36,601 nt of DNA. It comes from Parcubacteria group bacterium Greene0416_36. GTDB lineage: Bacteria; Patescibacteriota; Patescibacteriia; VMEV01. Numbering within the stretch: the first letter of the stretch is position 1; each line of letters begins with the position of its first letter. The stretch covers positions 1-36,601 of the forward strand of contig VMEV01000011.1 in the NCBI GenBank assembly GCA_007375725.1, in the 5' to 3' direction. The notes beneath the pieces are model-generated. The model saw only the letters and a list, made by a program, of their open reading frames with translations. It had not been told where the DNA came from and did not search any database. Shown one piece after another: positions 1-9,209 of the stretch. Both the position numbers and the translations under genes were made by a program.

Positions 1-102
1 TTATTCTTTTTCATAGGAAGGATGATTTTAATGGTTACTAAACATTTCCATTATCTCATCCCTTCTTTTTTATTTACACACTTTTAGTTTACAGTACCTA
101 GT

Positions 103-447
103 ATGAGTCTTGAAATGCCAAATAATGTCGAAAAAAAGTCCGAACAGTTTCCCACTCGGGAAGGAATAATTTCTGAGTTGGATAAAATAATTAAAGGCCC
201 TTATCAAATAGGAAGGGATTTGAAGGATGCAAAAGGGTGCACGGTGATTGAAGCTTTTGTTATAGATGAAAAAACCAAAGAAAAGGCAGAACATCTATAT
301 TTGAGAGAGGGGAATCATGGAACGGATTCCAGTGCCGTCACTAGCATTATCGTGAGTTATGCCGATCTGACCGCCCAGGGGAAGTACGAGGCTTCATTCG
401 CCAAGCCTATCGCTGAATATCGCGAGGGGAAATGGGTATATTTATAA
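103..447 (+). CDS. hypothetical protein (114 aa)
   Basis: Intact ORF followed directly by a perfect terminator-like hairpin; no family recognised. Confidence 0.6.
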   Translation: MSLEMPNNVEKKSEQFPTREGIISELDKIIKGPYQIGRDLKDAKGCTVIEAFVIDEKTKEKAEHLYLREGNHGTDSSAVTSIIVSYADLTAQGKYEASFAKPIAEYREGKWVYL

Positions 448-481
448 TCAAATAATCAACACGATGGCTTTGAGGAAAGCT

Positions 482-516
482 AAAAAATCACTTTATCAGA
501 AATAAAGTGATTTTTT
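482..516. terminator. Rho-independent-type terminator (bidirectional)
   Basis: aaaaaatcacttta / taaagtgatttttt, perfect 14-bp stem with a 7-nt loop, between convergent ORFs. Confidence 0.85.
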
Positions 517-561
517 AAAAGCGAGATTTTTGGATGCCTTTTCAAAAGTCGCCTCGCTGAT

Positions 562-2019
562 TTATAGGAACGAGTTTGACGACACCGGCGGCAAGTATTC
601 TCCGATATGTTCGCGTTTCCACCATGCGCCGGTTTGTTTTTTTTCTTCGGGGGTTGTGAATTGATAGCGGTAAAATTGGGCGCGGATAAAACTGGGAGGA
701 GACTCTGGAAAAGGATTGGTGCCGAGAAGTTTTATTATTTGGGGATCTCCTCTTAGTAATTTTTGTACGAAATTGATAAACCAGGGTTCGTATCCATACA
801 TTTTGATTTTTTTATCTGTTATTTTCACTGAAAAAGGCAGGAACCACATGAGCCAATCCAAACGCAGGTGGTAGGGTGCCACTTGTGGCGGGGTTCTTTG
901 GATATTTCCGGGTTTGCCTTTCCATTCGTATTCTTTCCATTGGCTTCCGGCGGAAAGAATCGGAGAGTCTGTACCCTCGAGAATGATTTCGTAGCGTTTT
1001 TGGGTCACGGATCCAAAAGCGCCGTAGGTATTGACGAGATGAAAGGGATTATAGCTGTAGTTCATGAGTTGATTGCGGGAGAACAAATTGAGAATCGGCT
1101 GGATGCTCAAGAGGGTCGTTACACCGGCTAGCGCGAGCAGGATTAGATTATAAAAATGAGGAATAGCTGAGCCAGAAGCAATAGTAGATAGGGGCAAAAA
1201 GAAGCCTAACTGAGCATCGTTGAGCGCGGTAATGCCCAAGACTATAGTCAGCCAATTGAGCCAAGAATAATTTCCGCTCACGATCAGCCAGAATTGGTGG
1301 AAAATAATAAGTCCGCCGCAGATCCCGGCTATCGGTTGGGGGGCGAAAAGTCCAAATGGAACAATAATCTGGACAAAGTGGCTAAATAAAATGCTGAATT
1401 GATGAATGATTTTGGGGAAGTGATGAAAATACCAGCTCAAAGGATTGGGGAGGGGCTGGGTTTCGTAGTGATAGAAAAGACAGGTCAATTTTTGCCAGCA
1501 TTCATCGTGTCGCAGTTTGATCAGGCCTGCCCCCAGCTCGGTCCGAAAAAGCATCCAGCGGAGGATCAAGATCGGGATAATAGGCGTTTGCCATGAGGCG
1601 GGACCCAGAAATGCGGCAAAACATCCAGCTTCTAGGAGCATGGATTCCCATCCGAATGCGTAAAAAACCTGTCCGACATTTACGATTGAGAGGTAGATAA
1701 ACCAGAGGGCAAGCCATATTCCCATGGAAAGCCACCATGAGCCTTGGTCAGGTAGTCCTAATAATACCGCGGCTGATAATGCGGCTCCGAGAATGGCCAG
1801 CGCTCTCAAGAAACGATCGGAATAATGCCAATGAAAAATACTGGGAGACTGCCAAAATGAGGCTCTTTTGACAAATTGGAACGCCGGCAGCAATCCTTTT
1901 TCTCCCAAAAGAGCAGGGAATTGTTTCCATGCCGAGATGAAAGCCACGAGGTAGATTCCGGCTAAGGCATGCTGGAAGATCCAACGCACCCAGTTTAAGT
2001 CTCCAAAATAGGATTCCAT
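562..2019 (-). CDS. lipase maturation factor (LMF)-family-like polytopic membrane protein
   Basis: 485-aa multi-TM ORF; motifs such as YAFGWESMLLEAGCFAAFLGP, ILRWMLFRTELGAGLIKLRHDECW and PLPNPLSWYFHHFPK match the LMF1/2-like family as I know it. Confidence 0.85.
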   Translation of the reverse strand: MESYFGDLNWVRWIFQHALAGIYLVAFISAWKQFPALLGEKGLLPAFQFVKRASFWQSPSIFHWHYSDRFLRALAILGAALSAAVLLGLPDQGSWWLSMGIWLALWFIYLSIVNVGQVFYAFGWESMLLEAGCFAAFLGPASWQTPIIPILILRWMLFRTELGAGLIKLRHDECWQKLTCLFYHYETQPLPNPLSWYFHHFPKIIHQFSILFSHFVQIIVPFGLFAPQPIAGICGGLIIFHQFWLIVSGNYSWLNWLTIVLGITALNDAQLGFFLPLSTIASGSAIPHFYNLILLALAGVTTLLSIQPILNLFSRNQLMNYSYNPFHLVNTYGAFGSVTQKRYEIILEGTDSPILSAGSQWKEYEWKGKPGNIQRTPPQVAPYHLRLDWLMWFLPFSVKITDKKIKMYGYEPWFINFVQKLLRGDPQIIKLLGTNPFPESPPSFIRAQFYRYQFTTPEEKKQTGAWWKREHIGEYLPPVSSNSFL

Positions 2020-2120
2020 AAGGGAGAGTTATGTATATTGATGTCTATATTGTAATATAGAAATGTCGAGTTATCTATAAATTTGATAAATTAATTATTA
2101 AGAGATTTAGTCTTTTTTAT

Positions 2121-3017
2121 ATGCTGCCAAAATTAAATAAACCGTCGGACGCGAGTCCATCATCGGGGAAAATGCCTCGTGCATATTGGGTGAAGACTTT
2201 TGTTTGTCTGGTTGTTTTTTGGGCCGCGATGGCTTTTTTCGGCTTAGTTTGTAGGGAATTGGTGGACAATTATTTTATTCTGCTGCTCCCTTCCGCGGGG
2301 GTTACGATCAGCTGGATTGTCCGCCTATTGATGGGTTCCTTATTTGTGGGTTTGAGCACTGGGATTTTGGTCATGCTGGTGCGGCCTGCGTGGGTCGTCA
2401 TCACGGCCTATATCATCGGCTCCATCCTTTTTGCGTTGATGTTGGGGGCTGGGTTTTCCGGCTGGATCGTGGCTTTGATTTTTGCCGCGGCACTCACGGT
2501 GCATTTTTGGATTGCCGAGCGGCAGATGAATAATCAAATTCACTATTCGATTCATCCTCTCTCGGATCTGAAGCTTTTTTTATTTGCCTGTATCGCGGGA
2601 TTGTCAAGCATCGCTTTTGGTCTGGGTTATCAGGCTGATGTTGCTCGTCGACAATATGCCATTCCTCCTGAGATTCGAAAACTCGCCTTAGATTCTTCGA
2701 CAAAACAGTTTGGGATTGTATTGGAAGTCTTGAAAATCGGAGCTGCCCAGAGGCAAGTCTTCATGGGAAATACGGAGAAAAGTATTGCCGCCGCGCTGGA
2801 GGGTATGGAACAACAATTAAAATCTTATGCGTCCGTGATCCCATTAGTATTGGGTGCTGTGCTTTTCGCGCTGCTCTTGCCTTTCTTTTTTCTCTTGTCG
2901 ATTCTCGAGGTCTTGGGATTGGCTATTCTCATGTTTTTCCTGCGTCTTTTGGGCTTTGCACATGTGCGTACCGAGATGCTGGAAGTGGAGAGATTAACAT
3001 TGCACAATCTCAAATGA
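2121..3017 (+). CDS. polytopic membrane protein of unknown function
   Basis: 298-aa ORF with several hydrophobic segments, ending in TGA just before a bidirectional terminator. Confidence 0.65.
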   Translation: MLPKLNKPSDASPSSGKMPRAYWVKTFVCLVVFWAAMAFFGLVCRELVDNYFILLLPSAGVTISWIVRLLMGSLFVGLSTGILVMLVRPAWVVITAYIIGSILFALMLGAGFSGWIVALIFAAALTVHFWIAERQMNNQIHYSIHPLSDLKLFLFACIAGLSSIAFGLGYQADVARRQYAIPPEIRKLALDSSTKQFGIVLEVLKIGAAQRQVFMGNTEKSIAAALEGMEQQLKSYASVIPLVLGAVLFALLLPFFFLLSILEVLGLAILMFFLRLLGFAHVRTEMLEVERLTLHNLK

Positions 3018-3052
3018 ATTCGCTTTTATTCTTTATTCATGCTGACATGGAA

Positions 3053-3084
3053 AAAAAGCACATTACATATGTAATGTGCTTTTT
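3053..3084. terminator. bidirectional terminator (perfect palindrome)
   Basis: aaaaagcacattacat/atgtaatgtgcttttt, perfect 32-bp palindrome between convergent genes. Confidence 0.85.
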
Positions 3085-3117
3085 AAAACTATATTTTCAC
3101 CAAAACCATTCTATCTT

Positions 3118-4740
3118 CTATTTGATGGTCCCTAGTGGGATTTTGGTTAAATCACTATTTTTGATTCCCATCCCCAAGTTTTTAATTATAGAGAGGGCGT
3201 CAAGCGGGCGGCCGAGAAAATATCGTTTCCGATTTACTGGATTGTAATACCAAGCTTCTCCCTTTGACTGGACTTGCAGTAAAATATATCCGATCTTGCC
3301 ATTGCTGGTACTCGTTCCATTTCCATTGGCAACAGAAATTTTCGCCAGATCTGTATTGGTGATGCCCAAGCCTAATTTTCTCATTACATTGAAGGCATCG
3401 CTAGGGCGGCCCAGATAATATCTCTTATTGTCCTTCGGATAGATGTACCAGGCTTCTCCCTTTTTATCGACATCAATCAGTATTCTCCCGGCGAGGCGTT
3501 GCCCCAATCCATTGCCATTGACGATATAAAAAGGATTCTTTTTTTCTTCCAACAGTTTCCCATCCAAATAGAGTCGAATATTGATTTCATACATTCCGGA
3601 AGAGGCAGTGCGGGGGATGGAATAGGATGGATTCAAGTCCACTGATTTGTCGGCATCCAAAGTCTGGGTTCCGGATGTCTCAAAAATAGTTTTGCCCGAA
3701 GAATCCAATATTCTTCTATTGAGATTGAAAGTCTTTTTTGTTTTATGCAGATTTTTCAATCGATAAGGATGGATGAGGGTATCTCCTGCCTTGGGATCCA
3801 GAGGCTTCATCTCTAAAAATTGTATAAAAGCAGCACTGATTATCTTTGTTTCTTTTGGCTGAGGTTCAGCTGTAAATAGGGGGGGGAGGGAAGCATTATC
3901 CGTAGTAGAAGGAGTAGGGATAATAGCCGGGATAGTTTGAATCGGTTTAGTGATTGGTTCTGTCTCTTGCGGAACAAGGGGGGCAATTGGAGCCGTAGTC
4001 ACTCCGGACACGATTTCGAAATTCTGATCGCTGGCATCGATTAATACTAAACCTGTGGTTGTGGTGGCTTCGATTTTTACTTTGGATATTTTATTTGGCA
4101 GATTAGAAACTTTCCATAGAAAGTTGCCTTTATTGGATTGGAGAGGAGCGATGATTACCGGAAATGTTGATCCTCCGTCCGTGGAAAGGTGGAGGGATAT
4201 ATTCGTTATTGTTACTAAACCTTGGGTTACCCATTGGATGAGATGATCTTCTCCTGGTTTCAAAGCTTCAAATCCATTGGGATTGAGAAGCCGGACTGCC
4301 GGGGGTGAGAATTGAAAAGCGACCGAGCCCCCTCCGCCGCCCCCTCCGCCGCCAGCAGGCAATAAACAAAGATTTGTGATTGGAGTAAAGGTTACTGTGC
4401 GGGGACCGGTAACGGTTATGTCATTATTTCCTGCTATTTGGTTACAAGAAGGCACAGTTCCGCCTGAATCATTGTTGAGTGTACCCGGGTTGGGGCCCGG
4501 ATAGCGAATTGAGAAATTTTCGGCCGCGGCTACGGTTACGGTAAAAGTCGTATTGAGAACCGTGAGTAAATCCGCTTGCGAGCCGTTGCGAATAATCAGA
4601 TTGATATTAGGGCCGGCTATTTGCAAGGTCGTATCATTGTTCCAAGTGATTGTAGCCGCATAGCCGGGGGACGGAGAGGCAAAAATAAATAATAGGGACA
4701 GTAGAAAGAAAGAATAAATATGGCGAGACAGCCTATACAT
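3118..4740 (-). CDS. secreted protein with a poly-Gly linker and two C-terminal GEAWY-RYYLGRP repeats
   Basis: 540-aa ORF with N-terminal signal peptide; GGGGGGGGG stretch; two ~50-aa C-terminal repeats (KGEAWYIYPKDNKRYYLGRPSDAFNVMRKLGLGI and KGEAWYYNPVNRKRYFLGRPLDALSIIKNLGMGI). Confidence 0.8.
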   Translation of the reverse strand: MYRLSRHIYSFFLLSLLFIFASPSPGYAATITWNNDTTLQIAGPNINLIIRNGSQADLLTVLNTTFTVTVAAAENFSIRYPGPNPGTLNNDSGGTVPSCNQIAGNNDITVTGPRTVTFTPITNLCLLPAGGGGGGGGGSVAFQFSPPAVRLLNPNGFEALKPGEDHLIQWVTQGLVTITNISLHLSTDGGSTFPVIIAPLQSNKGNFLWKVSNLPNKISKVKIEATTTTGLVLIDASDQNFEIVSGVTTAPIAPLVPQETEPITKPIQTIPAIIPTPSTTDNASLPPLFTAEPQPKETKIISAAFIQFLEMKPLDPKAGDTLIHPYRLKNLHKTKKTFNLNRRILDSSGKTIFETSGTQTLDADKSVDLNPSYSIPRTASSGMYEINIRLYLDGKLLEEKKNPFYIVNGNGLGQRLAGRILIDVDKKGEAWYIYPKDNKRYYLGRPSDAFNVMRKLGLGITNTDLAKISVANGNGTSTSNGKIGYILLQVQSKGEAWYYNPVNRKRYFLGRPLDALSIIKNLGMGIKNSDLTKIPLGTIK

Positions 4741-4751
4741 AAACGGGATCG

Positions 4752-4788
4752 AAGTAAACTCCTCCCCCGAGCAGGGAGGAGTTTACTT
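4752..4788 (-). terminator. terminator between two minus-strand surface-protein genes
   Basis: aagtaaactcctccc / gggaggagtttactt, 15-bp stem with a 7-nt loop, just downstream of the 4796-6883 gene. Confidence 0.8.
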
Positions 4789-4795
4789 TGTTTAT

Positions 4796-6883
4796 TTAGT
4801 TATTGCTGGTTGAACCCTGGATCCACATCGACTGTGTGGAGTCATATCGGAATGAGATAGCGTCATGGTCATCTAGCGTGGCAGCGCTCCCTTGCTGTTG
4901 GCCCACAACATCGGCAAAAGAACATGTTCCAGCGTTATTAGTCGTACCATCGACAATGATATCGATAACTTGCCCATCGATCGCTCCTGTTTCAGATATA
5001 TCCACGGCCGTATCCGCTGCAGCAGCGCGGTTGCATTGCAGGATAATAAAGCTGCTGGTAGGTGTAAGAGTGGCAGTCGCTGCCGCAAAAGCCGTTTCTC
5101 TTTGAGGTGTATCCGCTAATTCTCCATTCAGCTTGATAGTTCGGCCGCCTACTCCTCCAGCCCCATCTCCCGTTGCAGCGACGGATAAACCGAGGTTCCC
5201 ATCAATTTGTAAGGCTAATGTATGAAGGCCCGCGTCCACACCTGAGACATCAATATTGAAATTCAGGGCGGTCTGGTTTGAATCGGAAGTCAAAGAGGCA
5301 ATGTTTGTAATAGCGCCGGCAGTGCTGATATCCCAATCGCTAGAATCAATCGCCACGGTTGCGGAGTTATTGCCAATAGTGGATACACCTGTTGATGTTA
5401 GAGTCGTGAAGGCACCCGTGCCAGGAGTGGCAGCGCCAATAGATACAAAGTTAGCCAGACCAGCAGCTGTTACGTTCCAGTTATTGTCAGCCAAAGACAA
5501 AGTATCACTGATGACGGTTATGGTATCAGCCGCGGCTCCGAGCAGAATATTATCTGCTCCCGCGTCGTTGGCGGTTACATCACCCGTTGCGGTCAACGTT
5601 GTGCCAACGATTGCCGTAAATGTTCCAGCTGCCGGCGTCACGCCCCCAATCACGGAGTTGTTAACCGTGCCACCTGAAATAGTGAGGGCATCCGTAACTT
5701 GAGCGTCGGTGAGAGCGGAGAAGGAAAGCACTCCTGCTCCATCAGAAACCAAGGGCTGTGCCGCATCCGTTGCGGGGAGAGTGAAATTTCGATCAGCAGC
5801 TAATAAATCTGGAGCTTTAAATGAAACCACGTTGGTTCCATTGGCAGCTAATTCTCTAAATCTGATTTCTCCCGTATTGCCTGCAACTGCTCCGAATGGC
5901 AGAAAAGTCATTCCGGCTTGAGCGCTGGAAGAAAGGGTTGTGAAAGCACCTGTGCCAGGAGTGGCAGCGCCGACAGATACAAAGTTAGCCAGACCCGCAG
6001 CTGTTACGTTCCAGTTATTATCAGCCAAAGACAAAGTATCGCTGATGACGGTTATGGTATCAGCCGCCGCTCCGAGCAGGATATTATCTGCTCCCGCGTC
6101 GTTGGCGGTTACATCACCCGTTGCGGTCAATGTTGTGCCAACTATTGCTGTAAAGGTTCCAGCTGCAGGCGTCACGCCTCCGATGACGGAGTTGTTCACC
6201 GTACCGCCAGAAATCGTGAGTGCATCGTTGATATTTGCATCTCCTAGGTTTCCAGCCACTTCCGCGGTTGCTAAGTCCACCGCGTTCGTTGTGGAACCGC
6301 CTCCAATAAAGATCGAGGAAGTAAGCACATCTGCCACTTGAGCGTCGGTGAGAGCGGTAAAAGACAAAACACCCGCTCCGCTGGAAACAAGAGGAAGAGC
6401 GGCGTCAACTGCGGGAAGAGTAAAAGTGAGAGTCCCCGCTAAGTTATCGGCAGCTTTAAACGCGAAAAAGTTCACGCCATTGGCGGCTAATTCTCGAAAT
6501 CTCATTTCGCCCGTATTGCCGGCACCCACTCCAAAGGGCAAAAAAGTAAGTCCAGCTTGAGCATTGGTTGATAGTGCTGTAAAGTCTCCGGTTCCCGGAG
6601 CGGCGGCGCCTATGGAAATAAAATTTGAAAGTCCGGCCGCGGTGATATTCCAGTTATTGTCGGTTAAAGACAATGTGTCGCTGATAACCGTGACGGTATC
6701 GGCAGCAGCGCCAAATAAAAGATTATCCGCTCCGGCATCATTCAATGTGACATTTCCGTCTATTGCTAAATCAGTTCCTATAGTGCTAGCCCAAAGCGGT
6801 GCGCTTGGAGCTAAAAGTAAAGAAAGGACTAGAATAGACACAAAAAAGGCATTGGTAGTCCTTTTTAATGTGTTCCCCTCCAT
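4796..6883 (-). CDS. secreted repeat protein (tail-fibre/adhesin-like repeats)
   Basis: 695-aa ORF with signal peptide; repeated ADNILLGAAADTITVISDTLSLADNNWNVTAAGLANFVSIGAATPGTGAFTTL and NNSVIGGVTPAAGTFTAIVGTTLTATGDVTAND units. Confidence 0.8.
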   Translation of the reverse strand: MEGNTLKRTTNAFFVSILVLSLLLAPSAPLWASTIGTDLAIDGNVTLNDAGADNLLFGAAADTVTVISDTLSLTDNNWNITAAGLSNFISIGAAAPGTGDFTALSTNAQAGLTFLPFGVGAGNTGEMRFRELAANGVNFFAFKAADNLAGTLTFTLPAVDAALPLVSSGAGVLSFTALTDAQVADVLTSSIFIGGGSTTNAVDLATAEVAGNLGDANINDALTISGGTVNNSVIGGVTPAAGTFTAIVGTTLTATGDVTANDAGADNILLGAAADTITVISDTLSLADNNWNVTAAGLANFVSVGAATPGTGAFTTLSSSAQAGMTFLPFGAVAGNTGEIRFRELAANGTNVVSFKAPDLLAADRNFTLPATDAAQPLVSDGAGVLSFSALTDAQVTDALTISGGTVNNSVIGGVTPAAGTFTAIVGTTLTATGDVTANDAGADNILLGAAADTITVISDTLSLADNNWNVTAAGLANFVSIGAATPGTGAFTTLTSTGVSTIGNNSATVAIDSSDWDISTAGAITNIASLTSDSNQTALNFNIDVSGVDAGLHTLALQIDGNLGLSVAATGDGAGGVGGRTIKLNGELADTPQRETAFAAATATLTPTSSFIILQCNRAAAADTAVDISETGAIDGQVIDIIVDGTTNNAGTCSFADVVGQQQGSAATLDDHDAISFRYDSTQSMWIQGSTSNN
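5416..6230. repeat. long intragenic direct repeat (~270 bp, two highly similar copies)
   Basis: The ~5420-5690 and ~5948-6225 stretches are nearly identical at DNA level (…gtgccaggagtggcagcgcc…acaaagttagccagacc…gctgttacgttccagttatt…). Confidence 0.85.
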
Positions 6884-6955
6884 AAAAAAGTATTTCTGCC
6901 ATAGGCAAATTCGCCTGATGGCATGAAAAAATCAATAATGATAAAAAATAATAAT

Positions 6956-7357
6956 TTAGTTTGGCAATTCTTGTTTATCTGTCGGGACATCCGGGTTCCA
7001 AGGAGCAATATCTCGGATTTTATGCGCTATGGGATCATAAAGTATGGCACGTTTGGCCTCCTTATACATAAGAAGTTTATCTCCCTTTTGGCTCTCCGCA
7101 AAAAAAGGATTGTCTTTCAGTTTTTCTGGATCATTGATAGAGGCGATTTGAGGCTCCTCTTTTGGAAGATATAAGATTTGTCCGACTCTCGCTAGGGTTT
7201 TTTGTGCTTCCTGCCTGGCAGCTAAGGCCGGGTCTTTTTTTAGTGCCTGGGCTTCTTGATAGTAATAAAAACATCCCGCTAATGCAGCGATGGCTATTAT
7301 TCCAATACCTATGGAAACTAGACGTAAATTTAAAAACATATTCAGAAAAATGATCAA
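6956..7357 (-). CDS. small membrane-anchored hypothetical protein
   Basis: 133-aa ORF with an N-terminal TM (LRLVSIGIGIIAIAALAGCFYYY) and a soluble tail. Confidence 0.65.
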   Translation of the reverse strand: MIIFLNMFLNLRLVSIGIGIIAIAALAGCFYYYQEAQALKKDPALAARQEAQKTLARVGQILYLPKEEPQIASINDPEKLKDNPFFAESQKGDKLLMYKEAKRAILYDPIAHKIRDIAPWNPDVPTDKQELPN

Positions 7358-7506
7358 TCAATTATATTTCTATTCATTATAAACTATTTATTTTAAATAA
7401 GTCTGTGGATAACTTATATTGCTTGAAGCCGAATCTTTTGGTTGATTGATTTTTCTATATATTAAATTTAATATAATGGGATGTTGTAATTAGAAATCTC
7501 ATTTCT

Positions 7507-9192
7507 ATGTCAGTGATCATAATCAAAATTGCGGAATTAAAATATACAGGGGATTCTATCGGTGATGATATCCGTTTGGAAGTGGAATTTTTGGGTAAAA
7601 GTTTTAGTTTTGATAAAAAAATAAAACCGATGGGGATTTTTAAGATTAATAAAGAAATTGGCCGGATTGAAACAGATAATCAAGTTTTTGAAAAACCTAT
7701 AAAAATAAAGGTTATTGAACAGGATCTTGTTTTTGATGATATCGGGAAAGCGGAAAGTGTTGTAAAAGTAGATACTGCGGTTGGATCTCCTCAAAAATGT
7801 AGTTTTACAGTTAAAGTTCAGGAATTTAATAAAACACTAAGAAAATCGAGTGCGATTTTTGAAGTTGTGTTAGAAGTTGAGATAGTAGAACCAAAAAAGA
7901 TAATCAAACTTCAACAATATCGTCCTAGTTTATTTGGCGAAGATTATAATAAATATGATGCGGAAATTATCGAAGCGGTAAATTATTGGAATGAATTTTT
8001 TGCACAGCAGAAAGAGGCGCCGCTTGAACTTTTAGACCCCAATCTGGTGAAGGCGATGGCTTATGTTGAAAGTAAGGTTGGAAATTTCCGTCCTAAAAAT
8101 AAAAAATTTTATCCTGGTTTTCCGGACATTATGCAGGTGGCGGATCCTCGTAATGGAGCTATCTATGCTTTACAAAATAGTATTAATCCGGAATCTGGCA
8201 AAAAATCTACTGAATATGAGGTTCATGACGGAAAACTTGTTCGATTGCAATATCCTGAAGCCAATGGAAGTGAGATGGAAGAGAGCCTTAAGTGGGGTGT
8301 TCGTTGGTTATATCGTGTCGCCCAAGCCAATATTGAAGAAAATGGTGTTTGGCGACGTCAGTGGAGAAGTTGGAAAGATGCAGTTATGAAATATAATAAT
8401 GGGGGTGATAAAAATTATGTCCCAAAAGTTTATGCTGCCTATGAAAATGGAATAGGTGAGCAAAATTTTAAATTGTGGATGATCCCTATTTTGATATTAT
8501 TAGGTCTGGGTATCGGAGGATATCAGTTGAGTGCTACGGAAGATGTGGATTCTCTTCCGGTTGATACGGTAATAGACGAGACTCGATTTCCCGATAGGAC
8601 TAATTTTATTCCCGCCACGCGCTTTGATTCATATGAAGGAAGTACTACTACTCTTGGATGGGACATGTATCCCCCGACCGGCTGTAAATCAGATCAAGAT
8701 GATATGAAAACTGAAGAAAATTTAAAAAACTGTAATTATACGGTCGGAACAAATTGGTCTCCGCAATGGACAGTGAAACTAACAGATGGACTCTATTATT
8801 TTATAAAAAAAGACTTGGCGATGGAACTTGATAATGAAGTTGATGGTCCTGCTCACGTAACCTTTGAACAAAGTGCAATTGGAGATCTCAATCATGATGG
8901 ATTGGATGATGCCGTCGTTGTGTTAAATGTAAATTATGGTGGCACTGCAAATGTGCTTAATATGGTGGTTCTTGTCCAAGACGGCATGGGGCAGTATACG
9001 CAAATGGCTGATTATATGTTTCTAGATCGTGATGTTATACAGTACCTGTTTATCGATCATGGGGTTATCACTGCTCGTGTATTTGTTCATGCGGAGGACG
9101 ATCCTCTTTGTTGTGCAACACACTATGATACCTATCGATTTAAAATTGTGGATTGGTCTGTTTTAAGGCCGAACGATGATTTGCGAAATTAA
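7507..9192 (+). CDS. multidomain protein: N-terminal beta domain, lytic-transglycosylase-like domain, central TM, C-terminal FG-GAP-like domain
   Basis: 561-aa ORF; NLVKAMAYVESKVG…GFPDIMQV…SLKWGVRWLYRV…SWKDAVMKYNNGGDKNYVPKVYAAYENG resembles SLT/lysozyme-fold signatures; TM LWMIPILILLGLGIGGYQ; C-terminal AIGDLNHDGLDDAVVVL. Confidence 0.65.
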   Translation: MSVIIIKIAELKYTGDSIGDDIRLEVEFLGKSFSFDKKIKPMGIFKINKEIGRIETDNQVFEKPIKIKVIEQDLVFDDIGKAESVVKVDTAVGSPQKCSFTVKVQEFNKTLRKSSAIFEVVLEVEIVEPKKIIKLQQYRPSLFGEDYNKYDAEIIEAVNYWNEFFAQQKEAPLELLDPNLVKAMAYVESKVGNFRPKNKKFYPGFPDIMQVADPRNGAIYALQNSINPESGKKSTEYEVHDGKLVRLQYPEANGSEMEESLKWGVRWLYRVAQANIEENGVWRRQWRSWKDAVMKYNNGGDKNYVPKVYAAYENGIGEQNFKLWMIPILILLGLGIGGYQLSATEDVDSLPVDTVIDETRFPDRTNFIPATRFDSYEGSTTTLGWDMYPPTGCKSDQDDMKTEENLKNCNYTVGTNWSPQWTVKLTDGLYYFIKKDLAMELDNEVDGPAHVTFEQSAIGDLNHDGLDDAVVVLNVNYGGTANVLNMVVLVQDGMGQYTQMADYMFLDRDVIQYLFIDHGVITARVFVHAEDDPLCCATHYDTYRFKIVDWSVLRPNDDLRN

Positions 9193-9209
9193 GATTGTAG
9201 GCTAAATTT

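Noticed and set aside
4803-6926. Multiple plus-strand ORFs opposite the repeat protein (5256-5702, 5940-6341 and others)
   Set aside because: Shadow ORFs produced by the repetitive minus-strand gene; they repeat each other only because the DNA is duplicated.
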